NCBI GenBank assembly: GCA_017512425.1
Contig: JAFWGI010000005.1
Span: forward strand, 558,001 to 622,000
Source of the DNA: Hyphomicrobium sp.
Lineage (GTDB): Bacteria; Pseudomonadota; Alphaproteobacteria; Rhizobiales; Hyphomicrobiaceae
Length of the DNA: 64,000 nucleotides
Reading direction: 5' to 3'
Under the pieces are notes generated by a model, which was not told the origin of the DNA, made no database searches, and saw only the letters and a list, made by a program, of their open reading frames with translations. This document shows positions 9,009 to 18,461 of the stretch, piece by piece. How positions within the stretch are numbered: position 1 is the first letter of the stretch; each line of letters begins with the position of its first letter. Position numbers and translations under genes: made by a program.

Positions 9009-9554
9009 TTAAAAAAGCTCCAACTCGCCGGCATTCTGCACCACAGGTATTGCTATCTTCTTTTGAACCTGAGTTTTTGTTGCGCGATCTGAAAGCAAAA
9101 CTTGGCGAGCGCGGCCGGAAACGGGCCAGTACTGGATACGGCGGCCGAGATCCCCCCCGGTATCGCCTCCCACGAACGTAATGCGTTCATTTTTTAAAAA
9201 ACGCCGCGCAAATTCAATATTGTGCTGTCCGACATCCGACAGGCCTTTCACCGTTCTGGCGCCGCCGAACAGTTTGGCTTCGAGCCGCTCACGGGCCGCG
9301 CCGGCTTTCAATAATCCGTTAACGAGAAGTTCCATCAGATGCACGCCCATGCGTTCATCTGGTGCGCCTGCTGTCTGAGACTTGCCCGGCAATAGAAAGT
9401 GATTGATGCCACCAACACCGGTAATCGGATCGCGAACGCAGGCAGCCACGCACGAGCCAAGGATGGTCGTGACGATAATGTTCGGATCATCGCTGACGAA
9501 ATACTCGCCCTGGATGATGTGAACGCGGCGTTCTGCACTTGACGTGACGGTCAT
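9009..9554 (-). CDS. cheD: Chemoreceptor glutamine deamidase CheD
   Basis: CheD deamidates specific glutamines on methyl-accepting chemotaxis proteins and in some species acts with CheC. The 181-residue sequence has the family's catalytic Cys in [12 protein letters not shown] and the His in [10 protein letters not shown], followed by the KLFGGA motif and the [18 protein letters not shown] segment. Length is normal for the family. Its ATG overlaps the cheY2 stop by 4 nt (ATGA), indicating translational coupling, and it is followed 27 nt later by the cheT-like gene. Confidence 0.95.
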   Translation of the reverse strand: MTVTSSAERRVHIIQGEYFVSDDPNIIVTTILGSCVAACVRDPITGVGGINHFLLPGKSQTAGAPDERMGVHLMELLVNGLLKAGAARERLEAKLFGGARTVKGLSDVGQHNIEFARRFLKNERITFVGGDTGGDLGRRIQYWPVSGRARQVLLSDRATKTQVQKKIAIPVVQNAGELELF

Positions 9555-9940
9555 GCCAACTTTCCGACAACCTGCTCCAGGCAGGCTTTCAGCGCCGGCA
9601 CCGTAAATGGCTTGGCCAGGAAGTTATTGAGGCCAAACTTCTTGCCCTCTTCGATCAAAGCGCGATCGCCTTTGCCAGTCACGAGGATGAAGCCGATTTT
9701 GCTTGTAGACTGGTTCTGCCGAAGCGCCTTTAAGAGCTGCATGCCATCGATCTTCGGCATGTTGTAATCCGAGATCACGAGGTGGCATGGGGACGTCGAC
9801 ATAATCTTCAACGCCTCTTCGCCATCCTTGGCGACGAGAACATTCTTCAAGCCAATCTGATCGAGCGCATCGGTCAACAGAGCGCGGCTGACCGATGTGT
9901 CATCGACCACCATCAATTTCAGGGCCGCCATCGCCGGCAT
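9551..9940 (-). CDS. cheY2: Chemotaxis response regulator CheY2
   Basis: A stand-alone receiver domain of 129 residues. It shows [11 protein letters not shown] (acidic pair), the acceptor Asp in [12 protein letters not shown], Thr in FILVTGKGD and Lys in NNFLAKPF. By analogy with the S. meliloti operon, where this position holds CheY2, it would be the receiver that binds the flagellar motor, while CheY1 acts as a phosphate sink; that assignment is by position only. The start at 9940 is supported by AGGAGAG five nt upstream, making the longer upstream frame unlikely. It begins 10 nt after the cheB stop and overlaps cheD by 4 nt. Confidence 0.93.
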   Translation of the reverse strand: MPAMAALKLMVVDDTSVSRALLTDALDQIGLKNVLVAKDGEEALKIMSTSPCHLVISDYNMPKIDGMQLLKALRQNQSTSKIGFILVTGKGDRALIEEGKKFGLNNFLAKPFTVPALKACLEQVVGKLA

Positions 9941-9950
9941 ATCTGCTCTC

Positions 9951-10985
9951 CTATTGTTTCTTGGATGCTGACGTGGATTCGAGAATAGCTGACGCCATCG
10001 CTTCAAGGCTTACTTGGGCGCTCACGGCCCCGATTTCAAACGCGACACGCGGCATTCCATAGACAACGCATGAGGATTCGTTCTGACCGTATGTTTTCGC
10101 GCCGGCCTTGCGCATATTTAAAAGACCTGCGGCGCCATCTTTGCCCATGCCCGTCAGAATGGCGCCAACGGCGTGGCGGCCACAAATTTGCGCCACGGAA
10201 TTGAACAGTACATCTACCGATGGACAATGGCCATTGACGCGTTCACCGGCGCGTAGCCGGCACGACAATGTTTTGCCTTTTACGATTTCCAAATGCCGGT
10301 CGCCGCCAGGCGCCAAGTATATTGTGCCCTGCTTTAAAGGTGCGCCGTCGCTTGCCTCGCGCACTTCGGCTGCGCAAAGGCGGTCGAGGCGCTGCGCGAA
10401 CGTCTTCGTGAAATTCACCGGCATGTGCTGCGTAATAACGGTCGGCGGGCAATTCTTAGGAAATTGCGAAATGACGGCCATGAGCGCTTCGACGCCGCCT
10501 GTTGACGCGCCTAAAGCCACAACGCGGCCGTCGCTGTTATAGATCGATGTTGAATTGAGTGCAGGTAACGTGCGCGGTTCGGTAAGGGGCTTTACCTGCG
10601 CGTGAGCTGCGATTTTGATCTTACTCGCAAGGCCTTCGAATTTGTGCGGGTTGTCGGAGCTCGGCTTTTCGAGATAGTCAACGGCACCCATTTCGAGCGC
10701 TTGAAGGGTCGCTTCGGCGCCTTGCTTTGTCAGCGTCGATACCATGATAACCGGCATCGGCCGCAGGCGCATGATCTTTTCAAGAAACTCCAACCCGTTC
10801 ATGTTGGGCATCTCGACGTCGAGCGTGACGACATCCGGGTTGAGTTGCTTGATCGCCTGCCGCGCGACAAACGGGTCTTCGGCTTCGCCAATGACTTCAA
10901 TGCCAGGATCGCGCGCCAAGGTGGCTTTGATCATGCTGCGCATTGTTGCGGAGTCGTCGACGACGAGCACACGAATGGCTTTCAT
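9951..10985 (-). CDS. cheB: Protein-glutamate methylesterase/glutaminase CheB
   Basis: CheB removes methyl groups from receptor glutamates and is switched on by phosphorylation. This 344-residue protein has an N-terminal receiver ([11 protein letters not shown], acceptor Asp in [17 protein letters not shown]) and a C-terminal esterase with the catalytic elements GASTGG (Ser), TQHMP (His) and LTGMGKDG (Asp). The two domains are joined by a linker at about 125-150. Its ATG overlaps the cheR stop by 4 nt, so methylase and esterase are likely made together. Confidence 0.97.
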   Translation of the reverse strand: MKAIRVLVVDDSATMRSMIKATLARDPGIEVIGEAEDPFVARQAIKQLNPDVVTLDVEMPNMNGLEFLEKIMRLRPMPVIMVSTLTKQGAEATLQALEMGAVDYLEKPSSDNPHKFEGLASKIKIAAHAQVKPLTEPRTLPALNSTSIYNSDGRVVALGASTGGVEALMAVISQFPKNCPPTVITQHMPVNFTKTFAQRLDRLCAAEVREASDGAPLKQGTIYLAPGGDRHLEIVKGKTLSCRLRAGERVNGHCPSVDVLFNSVAQICGRHAVGAILTGMGKDGAAGLLNMRKAGAKTYGQNESSCVVYGMPRVAFEIGAVSAQVSLEAMASAILESTSASKKQ

Positions 10986-11869
10986 CGAGCCGCTCCTTTT
11001 AACAACTGAAATGTCGTAATTCCGTCGGCCCTAAATTGCGGTACGGCTGGGCCTGAAAGCCGCTCGGAATGGCCGATGTAAAGCGTGCCGCTCGGCGACA
11101 GCAGCGTTGCAAAACGTTGCCAAAGCTTTGCTTGGGTCGGTTGATCGAAGTAAATCACGACGTTACGGCAGAAGATGATCTGGAACGGGCCCTGCATCGG
11201 CCAGCGCTCCATCAAATTCAGATCCCGAAACGTGATCAGCGCTTTTGCAGTCTCGGACACAGAAAATTGGTTCTCGCCGTCGACTACAACCGGCGTGATC
11301 CAGCGCTTGCGGACATCGGCCGGTATGTCCTGCAATTCCTCGGCGCGATACAAACCCTTGCGTCCGTGATTGACGACGTCGGAACTCAGATCCGTTGCAA
11401 GGATTTTGATATCTAGTTTTGGCGCATCCGGGATCACGCTCAGAATGGAAAGAGCGACCGAGTACGGCTCCTGCCCACTTGAGCAAGCGGCCGACCAGAT
11501 GCGGATACGCTCGCCACGCTTCGCGGCATCACCGAGCGGACCGCGGAAGAGTTTTTGCAAGTGTTCGAAGTGGTGAATTTCGCGATAGAATTTCGTGACG
11601 TTGGTCGTCAGCGCCGACAGCATCCGGTCGCGCTCGCCGTCGTCATTGGCAACAGTGTCGCGGTACTCGGCGAAGGTCTTCAGTCCGCGAGCGCGCAAGC
11701 GTTTGGCCAATCGTGAATAAACGAGACTTGCCTTCGACTCGGAGAGTTCGATGCCGGACGTGTCTTTGACGAACTTCGCGATTTCCCGGAAGTCCGCTTT
11801 AGAAAACGCGAACTCGCCAGAAACGGCGATGGCATCGTCTGCCCGTTGTGCTCTGGCGGACGCAGTCAT
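10982..11869 (-). CDS. cheR: Chemotaxis protein methyltransferase CheR
   Basis: Transfers methyl from S-adenosylmethionine to receptor glutamates. It is a 295-residue protein with an N-terminal helical CheR domain ([16 protein letters not shown]) and a Rossmann SAM-binding domain showing [25 protein letters not shown] and [10 protein letters not shown], all hallmarks of CheR. The start codon overlaps the cheW stop by 1 nt. The receptor at the head of the operon ends in WEEF, which resembles the C-terminal pentapeptide that tethers CheR in enteric receptors. Confidence 0.97.
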   Translation of the reverse strand: MTASARAQRADDAIAVSGEFAFSKADFREIAKFVKDTSGIELSESKASLVYSRLAKRLRARGLKTFAEYRDTVANDDGERDRMLSALTTNVTKFYREIHHFEHLQKLFRGPLGDAAKRGERIRIWSAACSSGQEPYSVALSILSVIPDAPKLDIKILATDLSSDVVNHGRKGLYRAEELQDIPADVRKRWITPVVVDGENQFSVSETAKALITFRDLNLMERWPMQGPFQIIFCRNVVIYFDQPTQAKLWQRFATLLSPSGTLYIGHSERLSGPAVPQFRADGITTFQLLKGAAR

Positions 11870-12336
11870 TAAGCGGCTACTTTCTCTGCGGTCGGGATGA
11901 TGCTGTTCAGAAGAACGAGGCTGATCATCCGGCCGTCGAGCGCATAAATACCGCCGACCATCGATTTTACATTATCGGATGCGATTTCCGGTGTCGGTTG
12001 CCACGATGCGCCGGTCGTCGTGAAAATGTCGGAAACGGCGTCAACGAGCAGTCCAACAACTTGCTTGCTGATCTGGACGACAATGATGACGCTGCGCGGT
12101 GTTGGTTCAGTTTCCGGCAGGCCAAAGCGGCTCGCGAGATCGACGATCGGCAGCACGGCGCCGCGCAGATTGATGACACCACGCACGTAGTCGGGTGTGT
12201 GCGGCAACGGCGTTGCAGCCGTCCAGCCGCGAATTTCGCGAACGCACATGATATCAACGCAGAATTCCTGCGATCCCACGCGGAAGGCAACAAATTCGCG
12301 ATTGTCGTTCGTTCCGGGTAATGAAGACTCGGTCAT
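11869..12336 (-). CDS. cheW: Chemotaxis coupling protein CheW
   Basis: CheW links receptors to CheA. The 155-residue protein is a single CheW beta-barrel domain, with FVAFRVGSQEFCVDI at the N-terminus, PDYVRGVINLRGAVLPIVDL (the family signature around NLRG) and GLLVDAVSDIF in the second half. The Shine-Dalgarno GGGGGA is 6-8 nt upstream of the ATG. It lies 5 nt after the cheA stop and overlaps cheR by 1 nt. Confidence 0.96.
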   Translation of the reverse strand: MTESSLPGTNDNREFVAFRVGSQEFCVDIMCVREIRGWTAATPLPHTPDYVRGVINLRGAVLPIVDLASRFGLPETEPTPRSVIIVVQISKQVVGLLVDAVSDIFTTTGASWQPTPEIASDNVKSMVGGIYALDGRMISLVLLNSIIPTAEKVAA

Positions 12337-12341
12337 TTAAG

Positions 12342-14525
12342 TTATCCCCCTGTCCCATAGCGGAGTTCTGGTGCGAGTTGATCAACGTCGGACGCTTTGA
12401 CGAGAGAATCGACATCAAGAATAAGTGCAACGCGGCCGTCACCAAGAATGGTCGCCGCGGCAATGCCGCTGACGTTGCCGTAATTTGTCTCAAGGCTTTT
12501 GATGACGACCTGACGCTGATCCTGAATTGAGTCGACCAGAAGCGCGCTGCGAGAGCCGTTTTCTGTTTCGATCAAGATTGCAACGCCGGCGCTTGGATTG
12601 AGCGTCGTGCGCCGGAAGCCGAGCTTCACGCCGACGTCGATCAGCGGCACGAAGGTGCTTCGGATTGCCATTACGCGACCGTCAGCGCCAAGGCAGTGTA
12701 CATCCTGCTCTTTCGGCTTCAGAGTTTCCACGATTGCGGTCAACGGAAGTACAAGCGTCTGGCCATTGACGCAGACGACCATGCCGTCGAGGACAGCAAG
12801 CGTTAGTGGCAAGCTGAGTGAGAATGTTGAGCCTTTGCCCGGTCGTGACGTAATTGAAATGCGACCGCCAAGCGCCTGGATCGATCGCTTGACGACGTCC
12901 ATGCCGACACCGCGGCCGGAGATGTTTGAAATGGAATTTGCCGTCGAGAAGCCGGGCAGGAATAGCAGATTGTCGATCTCGCTGTCGGTCAACTGTACGT
13001 CGGCGGGTATCAAACCCTTTTTGATCGCGGATTCACGCACCTTGGCACGATTGATACCGGCGCCGTCGTCACTAACTTCAATGACAATGCGGCCCGAGCG
13101 GTGTGCTGCCGTCAGTCTTACGACGCCTTCAGCTGGTTTTCCTGCGGCAACGCGGGCTTCCGGCGTTTCTAAGCCGTGGTCGACAGCGTTGCGGATCATA
13201 TGTGTGAGCGGATCGGCAAGGCGCTCAACGACGGTCTTATCGACTTCAGTCGCGTCACCTTCCGTTTTAAAGCGGACTTCCTTTCCGGTCGCGTCTGACA
13301 CCTCGCGCACAATTCGGCCCATGCGCTGGAAGAGCGGCTTGACCGGTTGGGCGCTGATCCCCATTACGCCTTCCTGAATTTCGCGTGTCAGCTGCTCAAG
13401 CTCTTCGAGACCCACGGCGATCGGGGACGAATTGGAGATGTTCGATTCGGCGACGCGCTGAGACAGCATCGCCTGGTTGATTACGAGTTCGCCGACGAGG
13501 TTGATCAATCGGTCGACGCGATCGAACTCAACGCGGATCGTCGCGAGCGCCGCCGGTTTGGCGTCCGTTTTCGCAGCAGTTTGCTGCGGCGGGGCTGCTG
13601 CGGGAAATGGGACGACTGGCGCTGTAGCTTCTTCGCGAATGACGGGCGCTGCTTCTACGACGGCACTGGGTGCTTCCACGCTTTCGATAACTTCGGCAAC
13701 TTCGACCGGCGCATCGGTGCTTGCGGAGAATTTAAATGGCTCAGGAAGGTCAGGCAGGCTGAAGCTAGACGGCTGCTCGATCGAAATATCAGCATCGGTG
13801 TCGACGAACTCAAATACGCTTGCGACGGCGTCGGCATTCTCTGTCGTATCAAGCGCGATAGTCCATGAAATATAGGCGCCAGCGGGATCGATATCGTCCA
13901 ACGACGGAATGTCGGACGTGTCGCATGCGATCTGCGTTGTGCCCATCCGGCTCAATTCGCGAAGCACGAGTATCGTCTCGTTGGCGTTGCCGTAGAGCTC
14001 GGGTTTGGGACGGAAGCCAATATTGAAAGTGGATGTGAGTGGCTCAATCGCAATGCCGTCCGACGGAGTGTCGCCGAAGTCGATCAGTGCCGGCTGAAAG
14101 TCGATGCTGCCGAAATCGTCTTCGTCTTCGGCGCCATCCGCTGATGCGGTCAAAGCCAATAGCTCGTCGGCGCTCGCCTGCCAGGTGTCGGGTTCGATTG
14201 CAACATCGTCGCGAGACGCGTCGACGAGATCAGAAAGAATATCGGCAGCGCGCAGGAGCACCTTCATGACGTCTCCGCCAGCGGCAAGTTTGCCGCTGCG
14301 GATATGATCAAGCGCTGTTTCAAATTTGTGAGCAAACTGCACGAGGGCTTCGAGCTTGAATGCACCCGCTCCGCCTTTGATCGAGTGCACCGCGCGGAAA
14401 ACCGCGTTGATGGTGTCCGAATCCGCTTCGCCCTCGCTCATGACGAGCAAGCCGGATTCCATCTCAGTCAACTGCTCAGAACATTCCTGGAAGAATGTCT
14501 GACGAATTGTATCCATCACGTCCAT
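12342..14525 (-). CDS. cheA: Chemotaxis sensor kinase CheA
   Basis: Central histidine kinase of the pathway, phosphorylating CheY and CheB. From the ATG at 14525 it is 727 residues. The P1/Hpt domain has the phospho-His in AVHSIKGGAGAF (H47). An acidic and Ala/Pro-rich region with a P2-like segment spans about 120-330. The dimerisation domain starts near RVEFDRVDRLINLVGELVI; the ATPase has DPLTHMIRNAVDHG, EVSDDGAGIN and GRGVGMDVVK; a CheW-like regulatory domain lies at the C-terminus. Two nearby ATGs (MDVM) could each start it; GGAGA upstream favours the first. An extra 28 codons further upstream overlap cheY1 and are unlikely to be used. Confidence 0.96.
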   Translation of the reverse strand: MDVMDTIRQTFFQECSEQLTEMESGLLVMSEGEADSDTINAVFRAVHSIKGGAGAFKLEALVQFAHKFETALDHIRSGKLAAGGDVMKVLLRAADILSDLVDASRDDVAIEPDTWQASADELLALTASADGAEDEDDFGSIDFQPALIDFGDTPSDGIAIEPLTSTFNIGFRPKPELYGNANETILVLRELSRMGTTQIACDTSDIPSLDDIDPAGAYISWTIALDTTENADAVASVFEFVDTDADISIEQPSSFSLPDLPEPFKFSASTDAPVEVAEVIESVEAPSAVVEAAPVIREEATAPVVPFPAAAPPQQTAAKTDAKPAALATIRVEFDRVDRLINLVGELVINQAMLSQRVAESNISNSSPIAVGLEELEQLTREIQEGVMGISAQPVKPLFQRMGRIVREVSDATGKEVRFKTEGDATEVDKTVVERLADPLTHMIRNAVDHGLETPEARVAAGKPAEGVVRLTAAHRSGRIVIEVSDDGAGINRAKVRESAIKKGLIPADVQLTDSEIDNLLFLPGFSTANSISNISGRGVGMDVVKRSIQALGGRISITSRPGKGSTFSLSLPLTLAVLDGMVVCVNGQTLVLPLTAIVETLKPKEQDVHCLGADGRVMAIRSTFVPLIDVGVKLGFRRTTLNPSAGVAILIETENGSRSALLVDSIQDQRQVVIKSLETNYGNVSGIAAATILGDGRVALILDVDSLVKASDVDQLAPELRYGTGG

Positions 14526-14545
14526 TGCCGGTCTCCGGAATAGGC

Positions 14546-14911
14546 TTAGGCAGACACGCGTCGGATGGCGGCAACCAGCTTTTCTGGCTCGAATGGTTTG
14601 ACGATCCATCCGGTTGCGCCAGCGGCCTTGGCGCGCAGTTTCTTTGCCTGATCGCTTTCCGTTGTCAGGACGAGCACAGGAATATTGCGATAGCGCTGCT
14701 CCTTGCGAACGGCTTCGATAACGCCGAAGCCATCCATGCGCGGCATGTTGATGTCGGTCACGATGACATCTGGATTGGAGCCGCTGAGAACTTCCATGCC
14801 ATGAACGCCATCCTCTGCCTGCAAGACATTGAAGCCGGCGTCGGTCAATGCCATGCGAAGCATATCGCGCATGGTGCGTGAGTCATCGATTGTCAGCACC
14901 GTCTTGGTCAT
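14546..14911 (-). CDS. cheY1: Chemotaxis response regulator CheY1
   Basis: A 121-residue stand-alone receiver with VLTIDDSRTMRDM (acidic pair), acceptor Asp in VIVTDINMPRMDG, Thr in VLTTESDQ and Lys in GWIVKPFEPEK. In S. meliloti the receiver directly upstream of cheA is CheY1, which drains phosphate back from the motor-binding CheY2; that role is inferred from position. It overlaps the preceding STAS gene by 4 nt (ATGA) and cheA follows after 20 nt. Confidence 0.93.
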   Translation of the reverse strand: MTKTVLTIDDSRTMRDMLRMALTDAGFNVLQAEDGVHGMEVLSGSNPDVIVTDINMPRMDGFGVIEAVRKEQRYRNIPVLVLTTESDQAKKLRAKAAGATGWIVKPFEPEKLVAAIRRVSA

Positions 14912-15378
14912 TGCAAAGATCCTGAAATTGATAAATCGGAATGCGATAGTCCGAGCAATTGCGCAGCGTCGATAAGTTCGGCGGACGCGTTCTTGATTTC
15001 GAGAACATGTCCGTCAGCTTGCCAAGTGCGGGTTGCCGAAAGCAGGATCTGCAGGCCTTGAGCGCCGACACGGCGTACAGCACTAGCATCCACCGTCAAA
15101 GCGCCGCCGCGATGGCGCTTGAAGCCATCAAGGACACTTGCAGCCGCGGCAGAGTCAAATCGTTCCGGCAATTGGAAGGGTGCAGCAATAGCAATAACCT
15201 CTGTTGCCGCTACGACGTCGGCAACATGACGTTTTTTAGGTGCTGCCTTTTTGGATTTGGCGGACGATTTCGTTTTCGCCGCTGACTTGCTGGTCGGCTT
15301 GCGACGAGGCTTGGCCACGACTTTGCTGTTCGCAGCCTTGCTCTTTGCGGCAGCGGGTTTAGATTTTCGCGCGGCCAT
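14908..15378 (-). CDS. cheS: CheS-like STAS-domain protein with basic Lys/Ala-rich N-terminus
   Basis: A 156-residue protein. The C-terminal part (about 60-156) is a STAS-like domain with LTVDASAVRRVGAQGLQILL, the region equivalent to the conserved serine loop of anti-sigma-factor antagonists. Its position between the receptor and cheY1 is that of orf2/CheS in S. meliloti, which helps CheA dephosphorylate CheY1. The first ~50 residues are nearly all Lys, Ala, Ser and Arg, like a histone H1 tail, which I do not know from CheS and which could bind DNA, RNA or an acidic partner. Its ATG overlaps the mcp stop by 1 nt. The functional call is inferred from operon position. Confidence 0.65.
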   Translation of the reverse strand: MAARKSKPAAAKSKAANSKVVAKPRRKPTSKSAAKTKSSAKSKKAAPKKRHVADVVAATEVIAIAAPFQLPERFDSAAAASVLDGFKRHRGGALTVDASAVRRVGAQGLQILLSATRTWQADGHVLEIKNASAELIDAAQLLGLSHSDLSISGSLQ

Positions 15379-17702
15379 CAGAATTCCTCCCAGCCGGCAT
15401 CATCAGAAGCGCTGACGGCCATTGGCCGGCCCGTTGTTCCAGTCGCCGCCATCGGACGCTTGGCGACCTGACGCGGCGCGCGCGATTTCTGGCTATTTAC
15501 TTCGCGCCGCGTCGTCATCTGAACAACGCCGTCGTTGCCGGTCTTGAAGCGGCTGACGAGGCGGGCGAGCTCCTCTGTTTGCTCGGCCAGCGTCTGCGTT
15601 GCGGCGGTTGCTTCTTCGACCATCGCTGCGTTCTGCTGCGTCACCTGATCCATGTCGTTGACAGCGGTATTCACCTGCCGCAGACCCTGAGCCTGCTCAT
15701 TGACGCTGATCGAAATCTCAGTGACGATCTGTGTGATCTCGCCAACCTGCCGCACGATGCGTGAAAGCGCGTCGCCGGTTTCGCCGACCAAACGCACGCC
15801 TTGCGAAACTTGCGTTGTCGACGCGGAAATCAGCCCCTTGATTTCTTTTGCGGCCTCGGCCGAACGCTGTGCCAGCGCGCGAACTTCGGACGCCACGACC
15901 GCGAATCCGCGACCGGCATCACCGGCGCGCGCAGCCTCAACACCAGCGTTCAAGGCCAACAAGTTGGTCTGGAATGCGATCTCGTCGATCACACCGATAA
16001 TCTGGCTGATCTGCTTCGACGACGTCTCGATGGCCGTCATGGCATCGATCGCTTTGCGTACGACTTCGCCGCTATGTTCGGCATCGGTCTTAGCCACCGC
16101 AACGGTTTCGCGAGCGTGGTTTGCGCCGGCTGCCGTCTTGTTGACTGTCTCCGAAATCTGCTTCACCGCGGCCGCAGTTTCTTCAAGGCTCGCGGCCTGA
16201 TGCTCAGTGCGGCGTGAAAGGTCGTCGGACGCCGAGGAAATCTCGTCTGTGCCTTGCTTGATGCCGCTGGCGCCAGATTTGACGAGCGAGATCGTGCTCT
16301 TCAATTCGTTGACGGCGTCATTGAAGTCGGACTTCAGCTGATAGTATTCCGGCGAAACATCGATGCTGATTGCGGCTTCGAGATTGCCTGCTGCCAGTTC
16401 CGACAAAGATGATCCAAGAGCCGTTACAACTTTGCTGATCGCTTGCGCAGCTTCGTGTTTCTCTACTTCGGCTTTGGCGAGCTTGCTGCTGACAACATTT
16501 ATTTGAGCAACGATCGGCGCGTATTCGTCGATCACCTTCTCCGTAATTTCGTGCGTAAAGTCGCCGCTGGAAATGCGCTCGCAGCCACGCATGAACGCAT
16601 CCATGAAGATCTCATGCTGCTTCGCATAGTGATCGTTCATTTCGTTCTGATCGCGCATTTGCTTCTCGGTTTCGGCTTTCTGCCCTAGGCGCTTGACAAC
16701 GCCTTCTTTGATGCGAACCAATGCAGCGGCGATCCAGCCATTTTCGTTCTTGTTGTCGGCAAATGGTACGTCGACCGAGGGATCGTCGTGGCTGATTTTC
16801 TCCATCGCATCGATCAGCTTGGCGAGCCGGTCAGTCTGCGAGCGCGCCAGCAGCGACACGAGCGACAGCGCGAGACCGACGATCAGCGTGATCACGAAGA
16901 TCAGCTTCCAGAAGGCGAGAGCATGGTTGTTAATCCGAGCCTGAAGCTCGCTTTCCAATTCAACCGCGACGGCCGAGAATAACCCGTTCTCAAAGCCCTT
17001 GACGGCAGCAACGGCTTTTTCGAGCTCGGAGAGCATCGTGGCAGACGGCTGACCTTCGATCAGGGCTTCGGTTGCAGCGCTCTGGCTATCGATGTTTTTC
17101 AAATAGGGTTCGAATGAGCTCGCCAAACGCTGCGAGGGGTCATTCAATGCCGCCTGCGTAAGACTTTTGCGAAGCGCTTTCAGTTCTTTAACGAAGAACG
17201 TTGCCGCGAAAGCGACGCCAGTGTCATGCAGGCCGCGCGCGATCGATGCCTTTAATGTTTCGCCGGCGATGCTTAGTCTCGGCAAATCGTAGTTGGTGAC
17301 GAACATCAGGAAGAATGTGCGCGCTTCCGGATCAAGAATTAGTCCAGACGTTTTGGACGACGCATCAAGCAATTTAGCTGCCGCAGCAGTTTTTGCGATG
17401 CCGGCTTCGGCCGATTTGAATTCAGCGACGGCTGACTGGAAATCAACGGCGTGGCGGACGCGGGCTTCGCTGACGTCAGGTCCCGACGACGGCAATGCAG
17501 CGGATGCGCCATTATTCTCGAGCGCTGCCCAGGTCTGCTTGGCGAAAGCCACGCCGGCAAGTTCATCCTGCGCAATGCTCGTTGCGTCGCGGCTGCTGAC
17601 GTTGAGTTCGTAGGCCTGATATGCAATCGGCAGGCAGAGAATTGACGCCATAAGGGCCATTCGCTTCCCGAAAGTCCAATGGCTGGCGATATGGTTCAGC
17701 AT
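15378..17702 (-). CDS. Methyl-accepting chemotaxis protein
   Basis: First gene of the chemotaxis operon, 774 residues. It has transmembrane segments at about 14-31 and 263-286 flanking a ~230-residue helical periplasmic domain that looks like a four-helix-bundle ligand domain. A HAMP domain follows (about 287-340), a second HAMP-like/linker region (about 390-480) and the signalling domain, with the invariant hairpin [20 protein letters not shown]. Methylation-helix glutamates and glutamines are present on both sides. The last residues are GWEEF, similar in type to the CheR-docking pentapeptide. In S. meliloti this position is taken by a soluble receptor (icpA), so a membrane receptor here is a local difference. 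Ligand unknown. Confidence 0.95.
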   Translation of the reverse strand: MLNHIASHWTFGKRMALMASILCLPIAYQAYELNVSSRDATSIAQDELAGVAFAKQTWAALENNGASAALPSSGPDVSEARVRHAVDFQSAVAEFKSAEAGIAKTAAAAKLLDASSKTSGLILDPEARTFFLMFVTNYDLPRLSIAGETLKASIARGLHDTGVAFAATFFVKELKALRKSLTQAALNDPSQRLASSFEPYLKNIDSQSAATEALIEGQPSATMLSELEKAVAAVKGFENGLFSAVAVELESELQARINNHALAFWKLIFVITLIVGLALSLVSLLARSQTDRLAKLIDAMEKISHDDPSVDVPFADNKNENGWIAAALVRIKEGVVKRLGQKAETEKQMRDQNEMNDHYAKQHEIFMDAFMRGCERISSGDFTHEITEKVIDEYAPIVAQINVVSSKLAKAEVEKHEAAQAISKVVTALGSSLSELAAGNLEAAISIDVSPEYYQLKSDFNDAVNELKSTISLVKSGASGIKQGTDEISSASDDLSRRTEHQAASLEETAAAVKQISETVNKTAAGANHARETVAVAKTDAEHSGEVVRKAIDAMTAIETSSKQISQIIGVIDEIAFQTNLLALNAGVEAARAGDAGRGFAVVASEVRALAQRSAEAAKEIKGLISASTTQVSQGVRLVGETGDALSRIVRQVGEITQIVTEISISVNEQAQGLRQVNTAVNDMDQVTQQNAAMVEEATAATQTLAEQTEELARLVSRFKTGNDGVVQMTTRREVNSQKSRAPRQVAKRPMAATGTTGRPMAVSASDDAGWEEF

Positions 17703-18461
17703 GTCGGTGTCCTGGTTGAGAGGCGGCGATTAGAACTTGACGGGATTTGGCTTGCGCGAATCTGATGATCGCAGCGTATCGGCGGCCAATAACGGCGGAA
17801 TTCGTCAGATACGGACGGTTGTGCATTGCCGAAGGCCGAAACGGCCGTCGTCATCTAAAAGCCGACAAAAGCTTAGGTGCACTTCCTTGGGCTAATTCGA
17901 AGCCGTCCGCAGCGGAATTGCGATCGAAATTGGACATGTCCTGCTGGATTGTCAGATACATGTCGGGCGACCGACTTTGCTGGGTGGCAGCATGCCTTTG
18001 ATCGAATCGCGACCAACCAGATAATATGAAGATTATTGGGCACTTCTCATTATTTGATTAACGCTATTTTGAAATGGAGAATTATTCTTTTTCGGTATCG
18101 TTCAGAAAAATACCCAGTCTAAAGTTCGGCCAATAACGCATAAATACCAGCCGCCTATATAATGTACGAAGGCGGCGGTTCTTAAAGTCATTTTAAGCGC
18201 CCATGGAATTTAATTGTTTGCTCCTGCCCGCCAACTGAATGAAGTTTTGTGTCAAAACGTCGTTTAATTGTAATTCGATCTGTCTTTTACGGAATTTTGA
18301 AAAGTAGGGAGCAGAGTGCGTTACAGGAACTTGGCTTGCGGGATATTGCATCAGCGAGCACAAGGCGGGACATGACGGCCCGGAGCGGTAATTAGCGCTT
18401 ACTTGGCATTGAAATATTGTAATTGCGGCCGCCTTCCGCAGGACTCTTCGGAGGAATTGTC
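17703..18461. other. Divergent intergenic region, mcp-che operon / diguanylate cyclase
   Basis: About 760 nt between the start of the chemotaxis operon and the divergent GGDEF gene. The middle (18010-18320) is AT-rich compared with the flanks and is the likely promoter region for both. An 84-codon frame at 17747-18001 has no homology I recognise and a composition unlike genes, so I do not call it. Confidence 0.5.

Noticed and set aside
17747..18001. 84-codon frame in the divergent che/GGDEF promoter region.
   Set aside because: No ribosome site, no homology recognised, and it occupies the likely promoter region.
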